A stretch of 64,000 bases of DNA from an uncultured Roseburia sp. (GCA_947642555.1 CANRSX010000016.1:35409-99408), one strand, 5' to 3'; positions 1 to 8,614 are shown, counted from the first letter of the stretch. Program-made: numbers and translations. The notes: generated from the letters alone by a model not told the origin.

Positions 1-218
1 AAGAGCTTCACAAAATCACGCAGGCATTTTACATGGTTGATAAATCCCGCGCCAGGAGCAAAAACGGCGCCGGTCTCGGCCTTGCGCTCTGTGCGGAAAT
101 TTTAACGCTGCACCACAGCGCACTTGAGATTGAAAGCACCCCGGGAGAGGGAACCCGCATCGGCTTCATTCTGCCCGGACAGAAAGGAGGGGAGCAGCTT
201 GCAGAACATACGGATTAA
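1..218 (+). CDS. Sensor histidine kinase, C-terminal fragment (truncated by window edge)
   Basis: Open from the window edge in frame 3 and stopping at TAA 216-218. It carries the end of a HATPase_c ATP-binding domain: FYMVDKSR is followed by the G2 glycine box GAGLGLALC and the usual closing strands ending GTRIGFILP. This is the catalytic end of a membrane sensor kinase that phosphorylates a response regulator, presumably encoded upstream outside the window. The next gene starts inside its last codons, so the two are translationally coupled. The N-terminal sensor part is not visible, so the signal cannot be guessed. Confidence 0.85.
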   Translation, partial: ELHKITQAFYMVDKSRARSKNGAGLGLALCAEILTLHHSALEIESTPGEGTRIGFILPGQKGGEQLAEHTD

Positions 219-1041
219 ACCGGACGCCCGGCTGGCGTTCCCCTTATGCGCCGGCCTGATCGTGCTCTTATCCGTCTTCGGCCCTGAAGCCCTGGCACGC
301 TATAAGGACAGGTCCATCCTCAATGAGATTCACGCGGAAGCAGTGGAAGGAGCCGGAACCGGTTACCGTTACCAATTAAGCCCGAACGAAAAAATCTACA
401 TCCTCTCCTGCTGTCTGTTAAGCCGGACGCTTCCGGAAAGCGAACAGAGCGCGCTGACCCGCCCCGAGGCTTCCGTCGTCACGTATCCTGATCTGGAGGG
501 GACGTATGCATTTGTCGTGAATCACAGAGGGCCGTCCGGAAAAGAGCTTACATCCGAAGAAATCTATGAGACCTGTTCCGGGGAGATTGCCGCCTTACAA
601 GCGCTTGACATCCTGCCCGACGGAATCCGGGAAATTGACGAGGCATCCTATGACGCCACGCTCTACTCGGCCATCGATATTCCTGAGCCGGGAAATAATG
701 TCTCTGTCTGGAAGGTGTCCCTGTCGGATAGTCAGAAAAATGCCGATAAGACAAACCGGCTGATCGACGCCTATATCGACGCGGACGACGGGAAGATCTG
801 CGAATTTTATGTCCGGACGGAATTGTCCTGGGAGGAAATCGATCCGGATGCCATCGTGGAGGCGTGGAGAACTTATATCGGGCTTGACGCGCCCACAATT
901 TACGAGTCGGACAATCCGCTTCTTGAGACCACGCCGTATTTTAAAAAATATGTCTTTTCCGGGATCGGGGAAGGAAAAACCGTGGTTACCGTCGGTTTTT
1001 ATGAGGGGATCAACGAATTGTTTTTAAAGGTTTCGAAATGA
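199..1041 (+). CDS. Membrane-anchored protein of unknown function, coupled to the histidine kinase
   Basis: The start is taken as TTG at 199 because a strong ribosome site (AAAGGAGGGG, 183-192) sits just before it; the reading frame is open further upstream only as a shadow of the kinase. The protein is about 280 residues. A single hydrophobic segment near residues 10-28 (LAFPLCAGLIVLLSVFG) is followed by a soluble, probably extracytoplasmic part rich in acidic residues. No catalytic motif is recognised. Overlap with the kinase gene suggests an accessory or target protein of that two-component system. Its stop codon lies inside an 11-bp repeat array that precedes the next gene. Confidence 0.7.
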   Translation: MQNIRIKPDARLAFPLCAGLIVLLSVFGPEALARYKDRSILNEIHAEAVEGAGTGYRYQLSPNEKIYILSCCLLSRTLPESEQSALTRPEASVVTYPDLEGTYAFVVNHRGPSGKELTSEEIYETCSGEIAALQALDILPDGIREIDEASYDATLYSAIDIPEPGNNVSVWKVSLSDSQKNADKTNRLIDAYIDADDGKICEFYVRTELSWEEIDPDAIVEAWRTYIGLDAPTIYESDNPLLETTPYFKKYVFSGIGEGKTVVTVGFYEGINELFLKVSK

Positions 1042-1082
1042 TGCAACTTTGATGCAACTTTGATGACAATCTGATGCAGCCC
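1039..1082 (+). promoter_or_regulatory. Four tandem 11-bp repeats, candidate response-regulator operator
   Basis: Units begin at 1039, 1050, 1061 and 1072, all with TGATG. The first two are identical (TGATGCAACTT), the third is TGATGACAATC and the fourth TGATGCAGCCC. An 11-bp period places half-sites on one face of the helix, as in OmpR/PhoB-family operators. A possible -10 (TATATG, 1086-1091) follows 8 bases after the last TGATGC. The array overlaps the stop codon of the upstream gene. The likely regulator is the partner of the truncated kinase. Confidence 0.6.
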
Positions 1083-1134
1083 GCATATATGCTGTGTATG
1101 AACACAAAGCACACGCAGGAAGGGGCATCCGGTT

Positions 1135-2541
1135 ATGTACGAAAGAACGTATCACATCATCCGTAAGACACACAGGCAGAAGATCCGGCAGACCATACGG
1201 CGCATCGCCGCCATGACAGCCGTCACCGCGCTGATCATCACAGCCACGATACTCGCAGGCAGGCTGCTGCCGGTAAAAGCCTCTGCCCCTGGCGGCGCAC
1301 GCACGGCTTTCACGACCGTTCAGGCGGCAGGCAGCGCCATGCATCCGGCCGTATCCGGGTTCATCCTTTCCTACAGCGAAGCAGCTCCCACAGCGGATCC
1401 GGGCGTCCCGGTCATCATCCTCGACCCCGGTCACGGCGGGGAGGATGAGGGCTGCATCTGCGGCGGCATTCTGGAAAAGGACTTAAACCTCTCCATTGCA
1501 AACCTGGTGAAAACCCGGCTGGAGGCCCTCGGCTTTTCCGTGATCCTGACCCGGGACGCGGATATATATCTCCCCAAGGAAGACCGGGTGATCCTGGCGA
1601 ATCAGAGCGGCGCCTCCCTCTACGTCAGCATCCACCAGAATTCCGCGGAGGATCCCGGGATAAGCGGCCTTGAGGTGTGGTATGACGAGGACGGCGTCCG
1701 CGACAGCGGACGGCTGGCCCGGCTGATCGAACAGCAGGCTCTCGCACAGACCGGCGCGGCAAAACGGGAGCTCCACGGCGATGCCGGGTTTCATGTGACC
1801 GGCCAGACTGTAATGCCCGCCTGCCTGGTGGAATGCGGATTCCTTACAAACGACGCGGAGCGGGGGATGATGGTCACGGCAGAATATCAGGGGCGGATCG
1901 CGGACGGGATCGCACAGGGTATTGACCTGTATTTTCACCCGAAAACCATGTATTTAACCTTTGACGACGGTCCTTCCCCGGAGAACACGGTCCGTGTGCT
2001 GGACATCTTAAAAGAACGGGATATCCGGGCAACCTTTTTCCTTGTCGGGGAAAACGTGCGCAGATATCCCGAAATTGTTCAGCGGATCGTCGCGGAGGGG
2101 CACACCATCGGCATTCACTGTGACAGCCATGACTACAACCGGATTTACGCGAGCGCAGACAGCTATCTCGCCGACTTTGAAGCCGCCCATCAGACTCTCC
2201 TGGAGCTGACCGGCATCGACGTGAAGCTGTTCCGGTTTCCCGGCGGGAGCGTCAATGATTTTAACGCTGGCGTCCGGGATGAAATCATCCGTGAAATGAC
2301 GGCACGCGGCTGTATTTATTTTGACTGGAACGCCAGCTTAGAAGACGCGACGGCAGAGGCCGACCCCGCGCAGCTTGTCGCAAACGGCGTGTCGACGACG
2401 CTGGGGCGGCAGAAGGTCGTCATGCTCGCCCACGATGTCAAAACGCATACCGCGCTCTGCTTAGAGACGCTTCTGGATTCACTCCCGGAATACCGGATGC
2501 TGCCGCTGGATGAAACGGTGGAACCGATTCAGTTTCGCTGA
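1135..2541 (+). CDS. Two-domain cell-wall enzyme: N-acetylmuramoyl-L-alanine amidase (Amidase_3) fused to NodB polysaccharide deacetylase
   Basis: 468 residues. An N-terminal signal/anchor segment (about residues 25-50) implies export. Residues about 90-265 form an Amidase_3 domain: the zinc motif starts at DPGHGGEDEG, a conserved Glu lies in the GGILEKDLNL stretch, and SIHQNS and the late VECGFLTN follow. Residues about 270-460 form a NodB deacetylase: TFDDGPSPENT (catalytic Asp and metal Asp), HTIGIHCDSHDY (metal His pair), RFPGGS, and a late LAHDV. It should cut stem peptides from muramic acid and deacetylate glycan or a similar polymer. Start ATG 1135 follows GGAAGGGG. The upstream repeat array suggests two-component control. 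Joining these two domains in one protein is uncommon. Confidence 0.9.
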   Translation: MYERTYHIIRKTHRQKIRQTIRRIAAMTAVTALIITATILAGRLLPVKASAPGGARTAFTTVQAAGSAMHPAVSGFILSYSEAAPTADPGVPVIILDPGHGGEDEGCICGGILEKDLNLSIANLVKTRLEALGFSVILTRDADIYLPKEDRVILANQSGASLYVSIHQNSAEDPGISGLEVWYDEDGVRDSGRLARLIEQQALAQTGAAKRELHGDAGFHVTGQTVMPACLVECGFLTNDAERGMMVTAEYQGRIADGIAQGIDLYFHPKTMYLTFDDGPSPENTVRVLDILKERDIRATFFLVGENVRRYPEIVQRIVAEGHTIGIHCDSHDYNRIYASADSYLADFEAAHQTLLELTGIDVKLFRFPGGSVNDFNAGVRDEIIREMTARGCIYFDWNASLEDATAEADPAQLVANGVSTTLGRQKVVMLAHDVKTHTALCLETLLDSLPEYRMLPLDETVEPIQFR

Positions 2542-2607
2542 CCCCGGGCAGCTGTGCCGGACGCGTCCCAGAAAATATGAAATTAACTCCCACCTCCGGC
2601 CGGTATG

Positions 2608-2616
2608 TGCTATAAT
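2608..2616 (+). promoter_or_regulatory. Extended -10 promoter for the mutarotase gene
   Basis: TGCTATAAT, a perfect -10 with the TG extension, lies about 85 bases before the mutarotase start. No good -35 is seen at 17 bp, which is usual for extended -10 promoters. Confidence 0.5.
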
Positions 2617-2699
2617 GGCCAAAGAAGAACATTCATTCTGCGGCTGTCTGTTCGCCCATTTTGCGAAGCATGACGGAACTTTTACGAGGAGGTATTCTG

Positions 2700-3347
2700 A
2701 TGAAACGACACACTTTTGCCATGGAAATAAAAAACGGCCAGATGAACCTTTACCGGAAAAAACTGAGGGAATTGTGGCCGGATCTTGTCCGGTTTCTCGA
2801 TGAAAACAGCATTCACAATTTCAGCATCTGGAACTGCACATCCCTGATCTTCGGGTACTGTGAAAGTGATGACGAAAGCGTGCGTTCCGCTGACGCCGCA
2901 GAGCAGATCAGGGCGCTCACCGCCTGCATCGAAGATACCTTCACCTGGATTTCGACTCCCGGAGAAAATATGCGCCTGATGTATCATAATTTTGGCATCG
3001 TGAGGGAAAGCAAAGAGCTGATCCGTCACAGAATGTTTATGACTAAATTAAAACCGGGCTGTGAGGAAGAGTACAAGGCGCGCCACGACGCCCTGATCGC
3101 AAAGAGAGGCGATGCGCCCGATCCCGGCCCCGACAGCAACTTCAGCATCTGGAGCGCGGGCGGCTACATTTTCGGCTACGACGAAATCGACACCACCATG
3201 GAAACGGAGGAAACGCCCCAGGCCCGCGAAGGCACCGTAGCCTGGGAGACAAAGCAGCTCGGAATCATGGACTGGATCACCAACGATATGGACTGGCTTA
3301 CGAACTCCTGTCACCCCGCCAGTGTGCGGCTTGCATGGCATGCGTAG
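2700..3347 (+). CDS. Tandem-duplicated L-rhamnose mutarotase family protein
   Basis: ATG 2700 is chosen over upstream in-frame starts because ACGAGGAGGT ends 7 bases before it. The 215-residue product contains two copies of the roughly 105-residue RhaM/DUF718 fold. Copy 1 runs from the N-terminus (RHTFAMEIK, Arg-Lys-rich helix, then IHNFSIWNCTSLIFGY). Copy 2 starts at about residue 107 (RHRMFMTKLK, then SNFSIWSAGGYIFGYDE). The family interconverts alpha and beta anomers of L-rhamnose or related sugars. The classic enzyme is a dimer of single domains, so this gene could encode an intramolecular dimer. No other rhamnose genes are beside it, so the substrate is open. Confidence 0.85.
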   Translation: MKRHTFAMEIKNGQMNLYRKKLRELWPDLVRFLDENSIHNFSIWNCTSLIFGYCESDDESVRSADAAEQIRALTACIEDTFTWISTPGENMRLMYHNFGIVRESKELIRHRMFMTKLKPGCEEEYKARHDALIAKRGDAPDPGPDSNFSIWSAGGYIFGYDEIDTTMETEETPQAREGTVAWETKQLGIMDWITNDMDWLTNSCHPASVRLAWHA

Positions 3348-3371
3348 CAGAAGGACATTTTGAGAAAAAAG

Positions 3372-3424
3372 CGCCGGGAAGTCGCATAAACACTATGTTT
3401 TTGCATGCTCCCGGCGTTCTTTTT
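3372..3424 (+). terminator. Intrinsic terminator after the mutarotase gene
   Basis: CGCCGGGA (3372-3379) pairs with TCCCGGCG (3409-3416), followed by TTCTTTTTATT. It separates this gene from the convergent M28 peptidase gene. Confidence 0.7.
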
Positions 3425-3446
3425 ATTCCCTGTTTCTGCTGTGCTT

Positions 3447-4709
3447 CTAGGTTTCTTCCTCCTCCGTATCCCGATGGAAATATTTGTCGAGATCTTTTTT
3501 GCGTTCCTCCGACATTCCCTTTTTCACCGGAAGCACCGCCGCGTTAGCGACATCCCCGATCATCCGGATCGCGAATTCCACATTCCGCTGTATCGCCGTC
3601 TCGCTTAACGTATCCATCAGGTCATGGATCGTATGGATCTCCGCAGAGCCTGTCTCTCTGCTTAAACCAAGCGCCGGAATCCCGTGATCGCAGAACGGCG
3701 CGGAATCGCTCGAATGCACAAGCGCCTTTATCTCCGCGGAATAGCCCGCCAGCTTGCAGTACTGCTCCGCAAAGGTCTCAAGCTCTTTCTCCCCGGTCAC
3801 AAAAATCTGGTTTGATCCGAGGATCGTCCCGCACATATCGAAATTAAAGCAGAAGCCGATCTGCTCCAGCAGCGTTTCGTTCTGCTCAATGTACGCCTTT
3901 GAACCAAGCAGCCCCTGCTCCTCGCCGCCGCACCAGAGAAAGCGCAGCGTCCGCTTCGGCGGGTGCGCAAGAAAATAGCGATAAATCGCCAGAAGGGCGG
4001 TGGTCCCGGTGGCATTGTCCCAGGATCCCGTGCCGAGCGGCACAGAATCATAATGCGCGGTCAGAACAATGGATTCCTCCTTATGTACCGTTCCCTCGAT
4101 CACCGCCAGCACATTCTGGCTCTCCGCGTCGTAATTCTCCTGCTCCAGGGTAAGCGTCACGCTTTTTACCTCGTCCCGCACAAGCGCCGCAGCGTCCGCC
4201 GACGTGATCATAAATCCCGGAATCACACCGTTGCGCGAAAAATGATCCCGCAGCCGCAGCGGATACAGGGAAGCTTCCTTCTCCGAAGCATAATATTTCC
4301 CCTTCATCACCAGAAACGCCGCAGCGTGATGCTCCGCGAGACGCTTGTAGGTCTTTTCATCCGCCAGCTTATTGAGCAGCACCGCCGTATCGCTTAAATC
4401 CCCGGCTTCGGAAAAATCGATTTCAGATCCATCTTCCAGAAAAAGCAGCTTACATTCCCGGTCGATATTGCCGGATCCCAGATACGGCACGCAGTAAATC
4501 TCCTTTCCCCCTGCCTTCACCGAACACTTACTCACCCTCGCAAACGGAAACGAAAACGTCATCCGCTCACCGCGCACATCAGGCTTTCCCGCCGCCTCGC
4601 CAGCGAGCGCGATCTCCCGTTCGATCAGCTTTGCCGCCTTCTTCTCCTCCGGGCTTCCCGCCACGCGGACAAAGCTTAGTTCCTCCACAAAATCCAGCAA
4701 TCTCTCCAT
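3447..4709 (-). CDS. M28 family zinc aminopeptidase
   Basis: 420 residues from ATG 4709, chosen because AGGGAG sits 6-8 bases upstream; longer in-frame starts lie inside the neighbouring gene. The M28 di-zinc set is visible: His219 in TAHYDSV, Asp231 in GSWDNATG, the Glu pair 263-264 in CGGEEQGLLGS, Asp in FNFDMCGT, and a late His in EIHTIHD. Residues about 100-200 look like an inserted protease-associated region. It should release N-terminal amino acids from peptides. No signal peptide is present, so it is probably cytoplasmic. It follows the YkgJ-type gene by only 4 bases and is likely co-transcribed from the promoter at 5376-5404. Confidence 0.9.
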   Translation of the reverse strand: MERLLDFVEELSFVRVAGSPEEKKAAKLIEREIALAGEAAGKPDVRGERMTFSFPFARVSKCSVKAGGKEIYCVPYLGSGNIDRECKLLFLEDGSEIDFSEAGDLSDTAVLLNKLADEKTYKRLAEHHAAAFLVMKGKYYASEKEASLYPLRLRDHFSRNGVIPGFMITSADAAALVRDEVKSVTLTLEQENYDAESQNVLAVIEGTVHKEESIVLTAHYDSVPLGTGSWDNATGTTALLAIYRYFLAHPPKRTLRFLWCGGEEQGLLGSKAYIEQNETLLEQIGFCFNFDMCGTILGSNQIFVTGEKELETFAEQYCKLAGYSAEIKALVHSSDSAPFCDHGIPALGLSRETGSAEIHTIHDLMDTLSETAIQRNVEFAIRMIGDVANAAVLPVKKGMSEERKKDLDKYFHRDTEEEET

Positions 4710-4713
4710 GATA

Positions 4714-5355
4714 TTACTCCCTTCTCTTTTCTTTTTCAAACCGGCGTGCCCTCTCCTCAAACTGCCCGTAAAAATCCTTTGGCGCATACTGCTCCTCATA
4801 AAACGTGTGGAGCAGGTTCAGGTTGATCTGCTTTAAAAGCTCCTCATCCTCCCCGGCACACGCCCAGGTCCGCTCCATAAGCCCCTTTCTGATCCCATGC
4901 CATCTCACCAGGAACGCCTCATACCGTTTCAGCTCCGGCACCCCAAGCCATTTTTTTATCTTCACCTTCGTGTGATTCTGGCTCACGCAGGCCTCCTCCA
5001 GCAGAAAATAGGAAAGCCCCTCCTCCTCATAGCGCCTTCCCAGCGGAAACAGGCGGCAGAGCCCCGGACGGAACACATGGATCCCGCAGCGGTTTTCCTC
5101 ATTTAAAAACCCGCAGCGCTCCGCCTCCCCCTGCATGGCAAGGCATGGCAGAATCAGACCCTCCTCCACCCGAAGCTCCACTTTCTCCCGCAAAAGTCCG
5201 GCGAACGTAGTATGGAGATTCGTCTCCAGCTGCCAGACATCATACGGATCCAGCACAATGGAATCCCCCATCCCCTGACAGCAGTGAAAACAGCCCCGGC
5301 AGTCGTTACAGCCGGCTTTTACCATATCGTTTGCATGAAATAAGATTGTGCTCAT
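4714..5355 (-). CDS. YkgJ-family cysteine-cluster protein
   Basis: 213 residues. An early cluster CNDCRGCFHCC (residues 16-26), followed by a central CGFLNEENRCGIHVFRPGLCRLFP stretch (split here for description: Cys at each end and CRLFP), is the CxxCxxCC type signature of the YkgJ/Fli B-like putative zinc or iron-sulfur binding family. The biochemical role of the family is not settled. The start has GGAGGTG 8 bases upstream. The M28 peptidase gene follows 4 bases after the stop, so the two form an operon. Confidence 0.85.
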   Translation of the reverse strand: MSTILFHANDMVKAGCNDCRGCFHCCQGMGDSIVLDPYDVWQLETNLHTTFAGLLREKVELRVEEGLILPCLAMQGEAERCGFLNEENRCGIHVFRPGLCRLFPLGRRYEEEGLSYFLLEEACVSQNHTKVKIKKWLGVPELKRYEAFLVRWHGIRKGLMERTWACAGEDEELLKQINLNLLHTFYEEQYAPKDFYGQFEERARRFEKEKRRE

Positions 5356-5375
5356 TGGATTCTCACCTCCGCCCT

Positions 5376-5404
5376 ATTATAACCCCGGAGGTCAGAAATG
5401 TTAA
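5376..5404 (-). promoter_or_regulatory. Sigma-A type promoter of the YkgJ-M28 operon
   Basis: On the minus strand TTAACA (5404-5399), a 17-bp spacer and TATAAT (5381-5376), about 20 bases before the YkgJ start codon. Confidence 0.65.
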
Positions 5405-5439
5405 GGCCCGAAAAAGAAAAATGATACTTTGCTGAATAA

Positions 5440-6912
5440 TCAGGCCGCTTTCGCCCCGGCCTTGATCTCGGCGATACGCTCCTGAATCTCCTCCATCTTC
5501 TCTTTTGTCAGGGGATAGAACTTCATCGCAATAATATTACAGATCCAGCCCAGTACAGGCGCCCCGATAAAGCATGCCATTGTCACCCAGAAAATAGCGG
5601 TGGAATACGGCGTATCCTGCGTCGGCTGCTCCGTCCGAAAGCCGATCGCCGCAATCATCAGTGACACAAACATTCCTGCCAGTGAAGAAATCATTTTATC
5701 CACGAAAGAAAATAATGTCCCCATCAGCCCCGGCACATATTTTCCGGACCGGTACACCTCATAATCGGCGCAGTCGGCTGTCATTGGAATCACAATGTTG
5801 CCGGACATGCTGGTACAGCCGCTCATCACGACAAATATCACAATATACGCTACTGTAAAGAATGAAATACTGGTCAGGCTGTAAGTCGTCGGATCCCCGA
5901 ATACAAACAGTAACAGCAGCAGTCCGGCGCATATGATCCCGCCCCAGGTACCAGTCAGAAGAGCCTTTTTCTGCCCCATTCGCCGCGCAACAAAGTTCAT
6001 CAGCGCCAGTGAAGCCAGAATATTCGGAATGGTAAGCAGCGCGCTCGTTGAGCCATACAGCGAATAGTCTCCGATAATAATACCGAACAGCATAACATAT
6101 ACGACCGAATTTGTCTTCATAGACTGCGAAAGCTTATCGGAAGATGCGGATACCACCAGCATTTGAATTGCACGGTTATTTTTCAACACCTCCCAGTAAT
6201 CACGGATGCGGATTCTGACCACTTCTCCGGTTCCGTAATACTCCAGCCGGTCCTTTCTCGACAGTCCGATGACTGCCAGAATCGCAAACAGCAGTGAGAC
6301 CGGAGCCAGCGTACCCCACAGCGCCATAAAAAAATCGGGTCTGCCAAATGCCTCCGCTCCGCCATACTTCGGAATCAGGACATTCGTCACAATCAGCGGC
6401 ACAATCGCCATCATAAGCGTATTATACACTGCATCAAACATTGCAAACACCGGCCTCTGCGACGGGTCGTTCGTCAGACATGTCTGTGCAGATTTTGTAA
6501 CCACACACTGGCAGGTATATCCAATGATATAAATCATATACATGACAATGTAAAACGGAAATCGTGCCGCCTGCGGAAGCACGGGCGTCACCTTAAAAAT
6601 AATAAAGCTGGTGATCATAAGAATCAGATCACCGATTATGATAAACGGCCTGTTCTTCCCAAATCTTGTATTTGTTTTGTCCACAATAAATCCGATCACA
6701 GGGTCGGTAACGCCGTCCCACATTCTCATAATTGTCGTAATCGAACCGGCCAGCACAACCCCTACTCCCACAATTCCTACGAGGAAATAAGACACATACA
6801 TAAAAATCATCATATACAGATTCGTTGATGTGTTGTTGAGCGCGTAAAATCCAATCTCCCATATTTTCGCGCGATGAATACTGCCTTCTGTTTTCGTGTT
6901 GCCTGTTCCCAT
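5440..6912 (-). CDS. GPH-family sugar:cation symporter (MelB/UidB type)
   Basis: 490 residues with about 12 hydrophobic segments. The GPH signature is present in the first third: RMWDGVTDPVIGFIVDKTNTRFGKNRPFI, best read as WDGVTDPVIG and DKTNTRFGKNRPFI, with the Asp residues that bind cation and sugar in MelB. It imports glycosides, pentosides or hexuronides driven by sodium or protons across the cytoplasmic membrane. AAGGAGGAG lies just before the ATG. It follows the GH79-like hydrolase gene by 54 bases, which suggests a glucuronide or aldobiouronic acid as substrate. The C-terminal tail is a charged helix. Confidence 0.9.
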   Translation of the reverse strand: MGTGNTKTEGSIHRAKIWEIGFYALNNTSTNLYMMIFMYVSYFLVGIVGVGVVLAGSITTIMRMWDGVTDPVIGFIVDKTNTRFGKNRPFIIIGDLILMITSFIIFKVTPVLPQAARFPFYIVMYMIYIIGYTCQCVVTKSAQTCLTNDPSQRPVFAMFDAVYNTLMMAIVPLIVTNVLIPKYGGAEAFGRPDFFMALWGTLAPVSLLFAILAVIGLSRKDRLEYYGTGEVVRIRIRDYWEVLKNNRAIQMLVVSASSDKLSQSMKTNSVVYVMLFGIIIGDYSLYGSTSALLTIPNILASLALMNFVARRMGQKKALLTGTWGGIICAGLLLLLFVFGDPTTYSLTSISFFTVAYIVIFVVMSGCTSMSGNIVIPMTADCADYEVYRSGKYVPGLMGTLFSFVDKMISSLAGMFVSLMIAAIGFRTEQPTQDTPYSTAIFWVTMACFIGAPVLGWICNIIAMKFYPLTKEKMEEIQERIAEIKAGAKAA

Positions 6913-6966
6913 CGTACACTCCTCCTTTAGTTAAAATAAAATCATACCCGAACAGCAGATAACGGT

Positions 6967-8445
6967 CTATATCACAAGATAGGCTATTGTCAGCGGAAGA
7001 AGTTCCAGCCTGCCTGCTGCGGTCTTCGGAACAATCTCTGGCATCGTCCCCTCTCTGCTCAGTTCTGCGGTCTTTCCGTTTATCTGCATCCTCTGCGAGC
7101 GGATATGTTCGGCGCTCAGCACATATACCTCGGCCTTCCCCTCAAATTTCAGCACTGTAGTTTCTTTTGGAGAATTGTTGATCACTGCATATGCAAAGCC
7201 GTCTCTGCCGTCTCTCCTGGAATGCACGTAGATATGTGCGCCTTCCCTCTGCGAAATCCCCGGATCATATACCGTTGTTCCCATTACCCGGTTCCAGAGA
7301 CAGACCGCCCAGTAATTCGGACGCGGAAGATGCGTAACCGGATCCAGATATCCGTAGTCAGAGGATGCAAGTGTATTGTGAAAAATGATGCCGTCTGTAA
7401 CCGCTGCAAAGCTTCCAAGCTCATTCACGGTCCGGAATACATCCAGAAACGTCGGTCCCCAGGTATTTCCTCCTCCGCCGGCATCTCCCGCCTCCGTCAC
7501 CCACAGGGGTGCGCCGGGACAAAACCGGTCACGAAGCGATCCGTAATATCCGGCAGCTTTTTTTACCACTGCAAGATACTCCTCCCCGATCGCCTCCTCC
7601 TGTGCCCAGTGCCCTTTTCCAGTCTCTGCGAGACGCTCGGACAGGCCGTTATAACAATGATAACTGAATACATCCGGCATTTCCCTGCACATCTCCATCA
7701 GCCGCTCCGTCGGGATCGGCTTCAGGCGCCTTACCGCTGACCGCTCTGACTGCCTGCTTGCACCGGTCCTGTCCCCGCAGCCGCATGGCCCTGCAAGGAT
7801 AACCTCCGGATAATTTTTCCTGACAAAACGGTAGAAGGCATCCTGATCCTTTGCGAGATCCTGCTCTTTGTACGCGACAGAGATATTGTCCCCGACAAAA
7901 TTTGGTTCGTTCATAAACTCTGCCGCCGCAATCGGAACGCCGTAATCTCTGCTGTAGTCGAACAACAGCTTCGCCTGCTCCGGCGTCCAGGGCTTTCCCC
8001 CCTTATGATCTCCCTTGCAGTTGCTGACGGAAATCATAAGTTTTCCCTTCGTCTCCCGCACGAAATCAAGCACCCCGTCCCACTGTTCTTTCGTCAGCAG
8101 CGCCTGATAGCCCTCAGGAACCTCTCCTCCCGTATGACCGTCAAAGTCATAATATGTCCCCGTCGCCCAGCCCCCGCTGACACGGATATAGCAGGACCCC
8201 AGCGCCGATGCCAGCATACGGATTCTCTCCCCGCCGAGGTTTACAGGATCATACTGCTGCATCATTTCGCCGTATCGCGTAAGCTCTACCGGCACGACCT
8301 GTATTTCCCCGCTTATCTGTTCCGGCGTATACGCCTTCCAAAAGGTTCCCCCGGTGACATTCGCCATCTCAATGTTATAAGAAACCAGGCGTTCATCAGC
8401 CTTTCTCAATTTCCTGAACCCTGTCGGTTCCAGCCTTACTTCCAC
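6967..8445 (-). CDS. GH79-like glycoside hydrolase (beta-glucuronidase/heparanase fold)
   Basis: An (alpha/beta)8 hydrolase of clan A type. The acid/base Glu is in AAEFMNEPNF, the nucleophile Glu in PLWVTEAGDAGGGG, and the following GPTFLDVFRTVNELG and PNYWAVCLWNRVMGT stretches match the order seen in heparanase-like GH79 enzymes. The C-terminal about 90 residues form a beta domain. No signal peptide is seen, so it works inside the cell on imported sugars. The frame is open to TTG 8532, but that start has no ribosome site and lies upstream of the likely -10 (TATACT, 8490-8485). GTG 8445 has GGAGG 8 bases before it and is preferred. Downstream is the GPH transporter. Exact specificity is inferred. 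Confidence 0.8.
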   Translation of the reverse strand: MEVRLEPTGFRKLRKADERLVSYNIEMANVTGGTFWKAYTPEQISGEIQVVPVELTRYGEMMQQYDPVNLGGERIRMLASALGSCYIRVSGGWATGTYYDFDGHTGGEVPEGYQALLTKEQWDGVLDFVRETKGKLMISVSNCKGDHKGGKPWTPEQAKLLFDYSRDYGVPIAAAEFMNEPNFVGDNISVAYKEQDLAKDQDAFYRFVRKNYPEVILAGPCGCGDRTGASRQSERSAVRRLKPIPTERLMEMCREMPDVFSYHCYNGLSERLAETGKGHWAQEEAIGEEYLAVVKKAAGYYGSLRDRFCPGAPLWVTEAGDAGGGGNTWGPTFLDVFRTVNELGSFAAVTDGIIFHNTLASSDYGYLDPVTHLPRPNYWAVCLWNRVMGTTVYDPGISQREGAHIYVHSRRDGRDGFAYAVINNSPKETTVLKFEGKAEVYVLSAEHIRSQRMQINGKTAELSREGTMPEIVPKTAAGRLELLPLTIAYLVI

Positions 8446-8484
8446 CACAGAGTCCTCCACCCCCCTTCCATATTCTCTGACCTG

Positions 8485-8490
8485 AGTATA
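8485..8490 (-). promoter_or_regulatory. -10 element (TATACT) of the GH79-GPH operon
   Basis: TATACT on the minus strand without a recognisable -35 at 17 bp, the pattern expected for a promoter that needs an activator such as the divergent AraC protein. It lies about 40 bases before the chosen GTG start. Confidence 0.4.
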
Positions 8491-8533
8491 ACAGGTTCCG
8501 GCATATTGATTTATCAATTTTTTTATGTTCAAT

Positions 8534-8587
8534 CAGATATTATTTATATCAAGTTGTAATTACCCGAATATTATGCGATAATATCTG
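8534..8587. promoter_or_regulatory. Inverted-repeat operator pair and araC promoter in the divergent region
   Basis: CAGATATTAT (8534-8543) and ATAATATCTG (8578-8587) are perfect 10-bp inverted copies. The right arm overlaps the plus-strand promoter of the AraC gene (TTGTAA 8554-8559, 17-bp spacer, GATAAT 8577-8582). AraC-family dimers bind such paired sites; here binding could both limit the regulator gene and activate the GH79 operon. Confidence 0.5.
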
Positions 8588-8614
8588 CAATTTCTTTGAC
8601 AGGAGGTTCCTCAT

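Noticed and set aside
3447..4799. Longer M28 peptidase with 30 more N-terminal residues
   Set aside because: The extension overlaps the YkgJ-family gene and is Arg-rich nonsense, while ATG 4709 has a proper ribosome site.
6967..8532. TTG 8532 as start of the GH79-like gene
   Set aside because: No ribosome site, and it lies upstream of the best -10 element; GTG 8445 has GGAGG at proper spacing.
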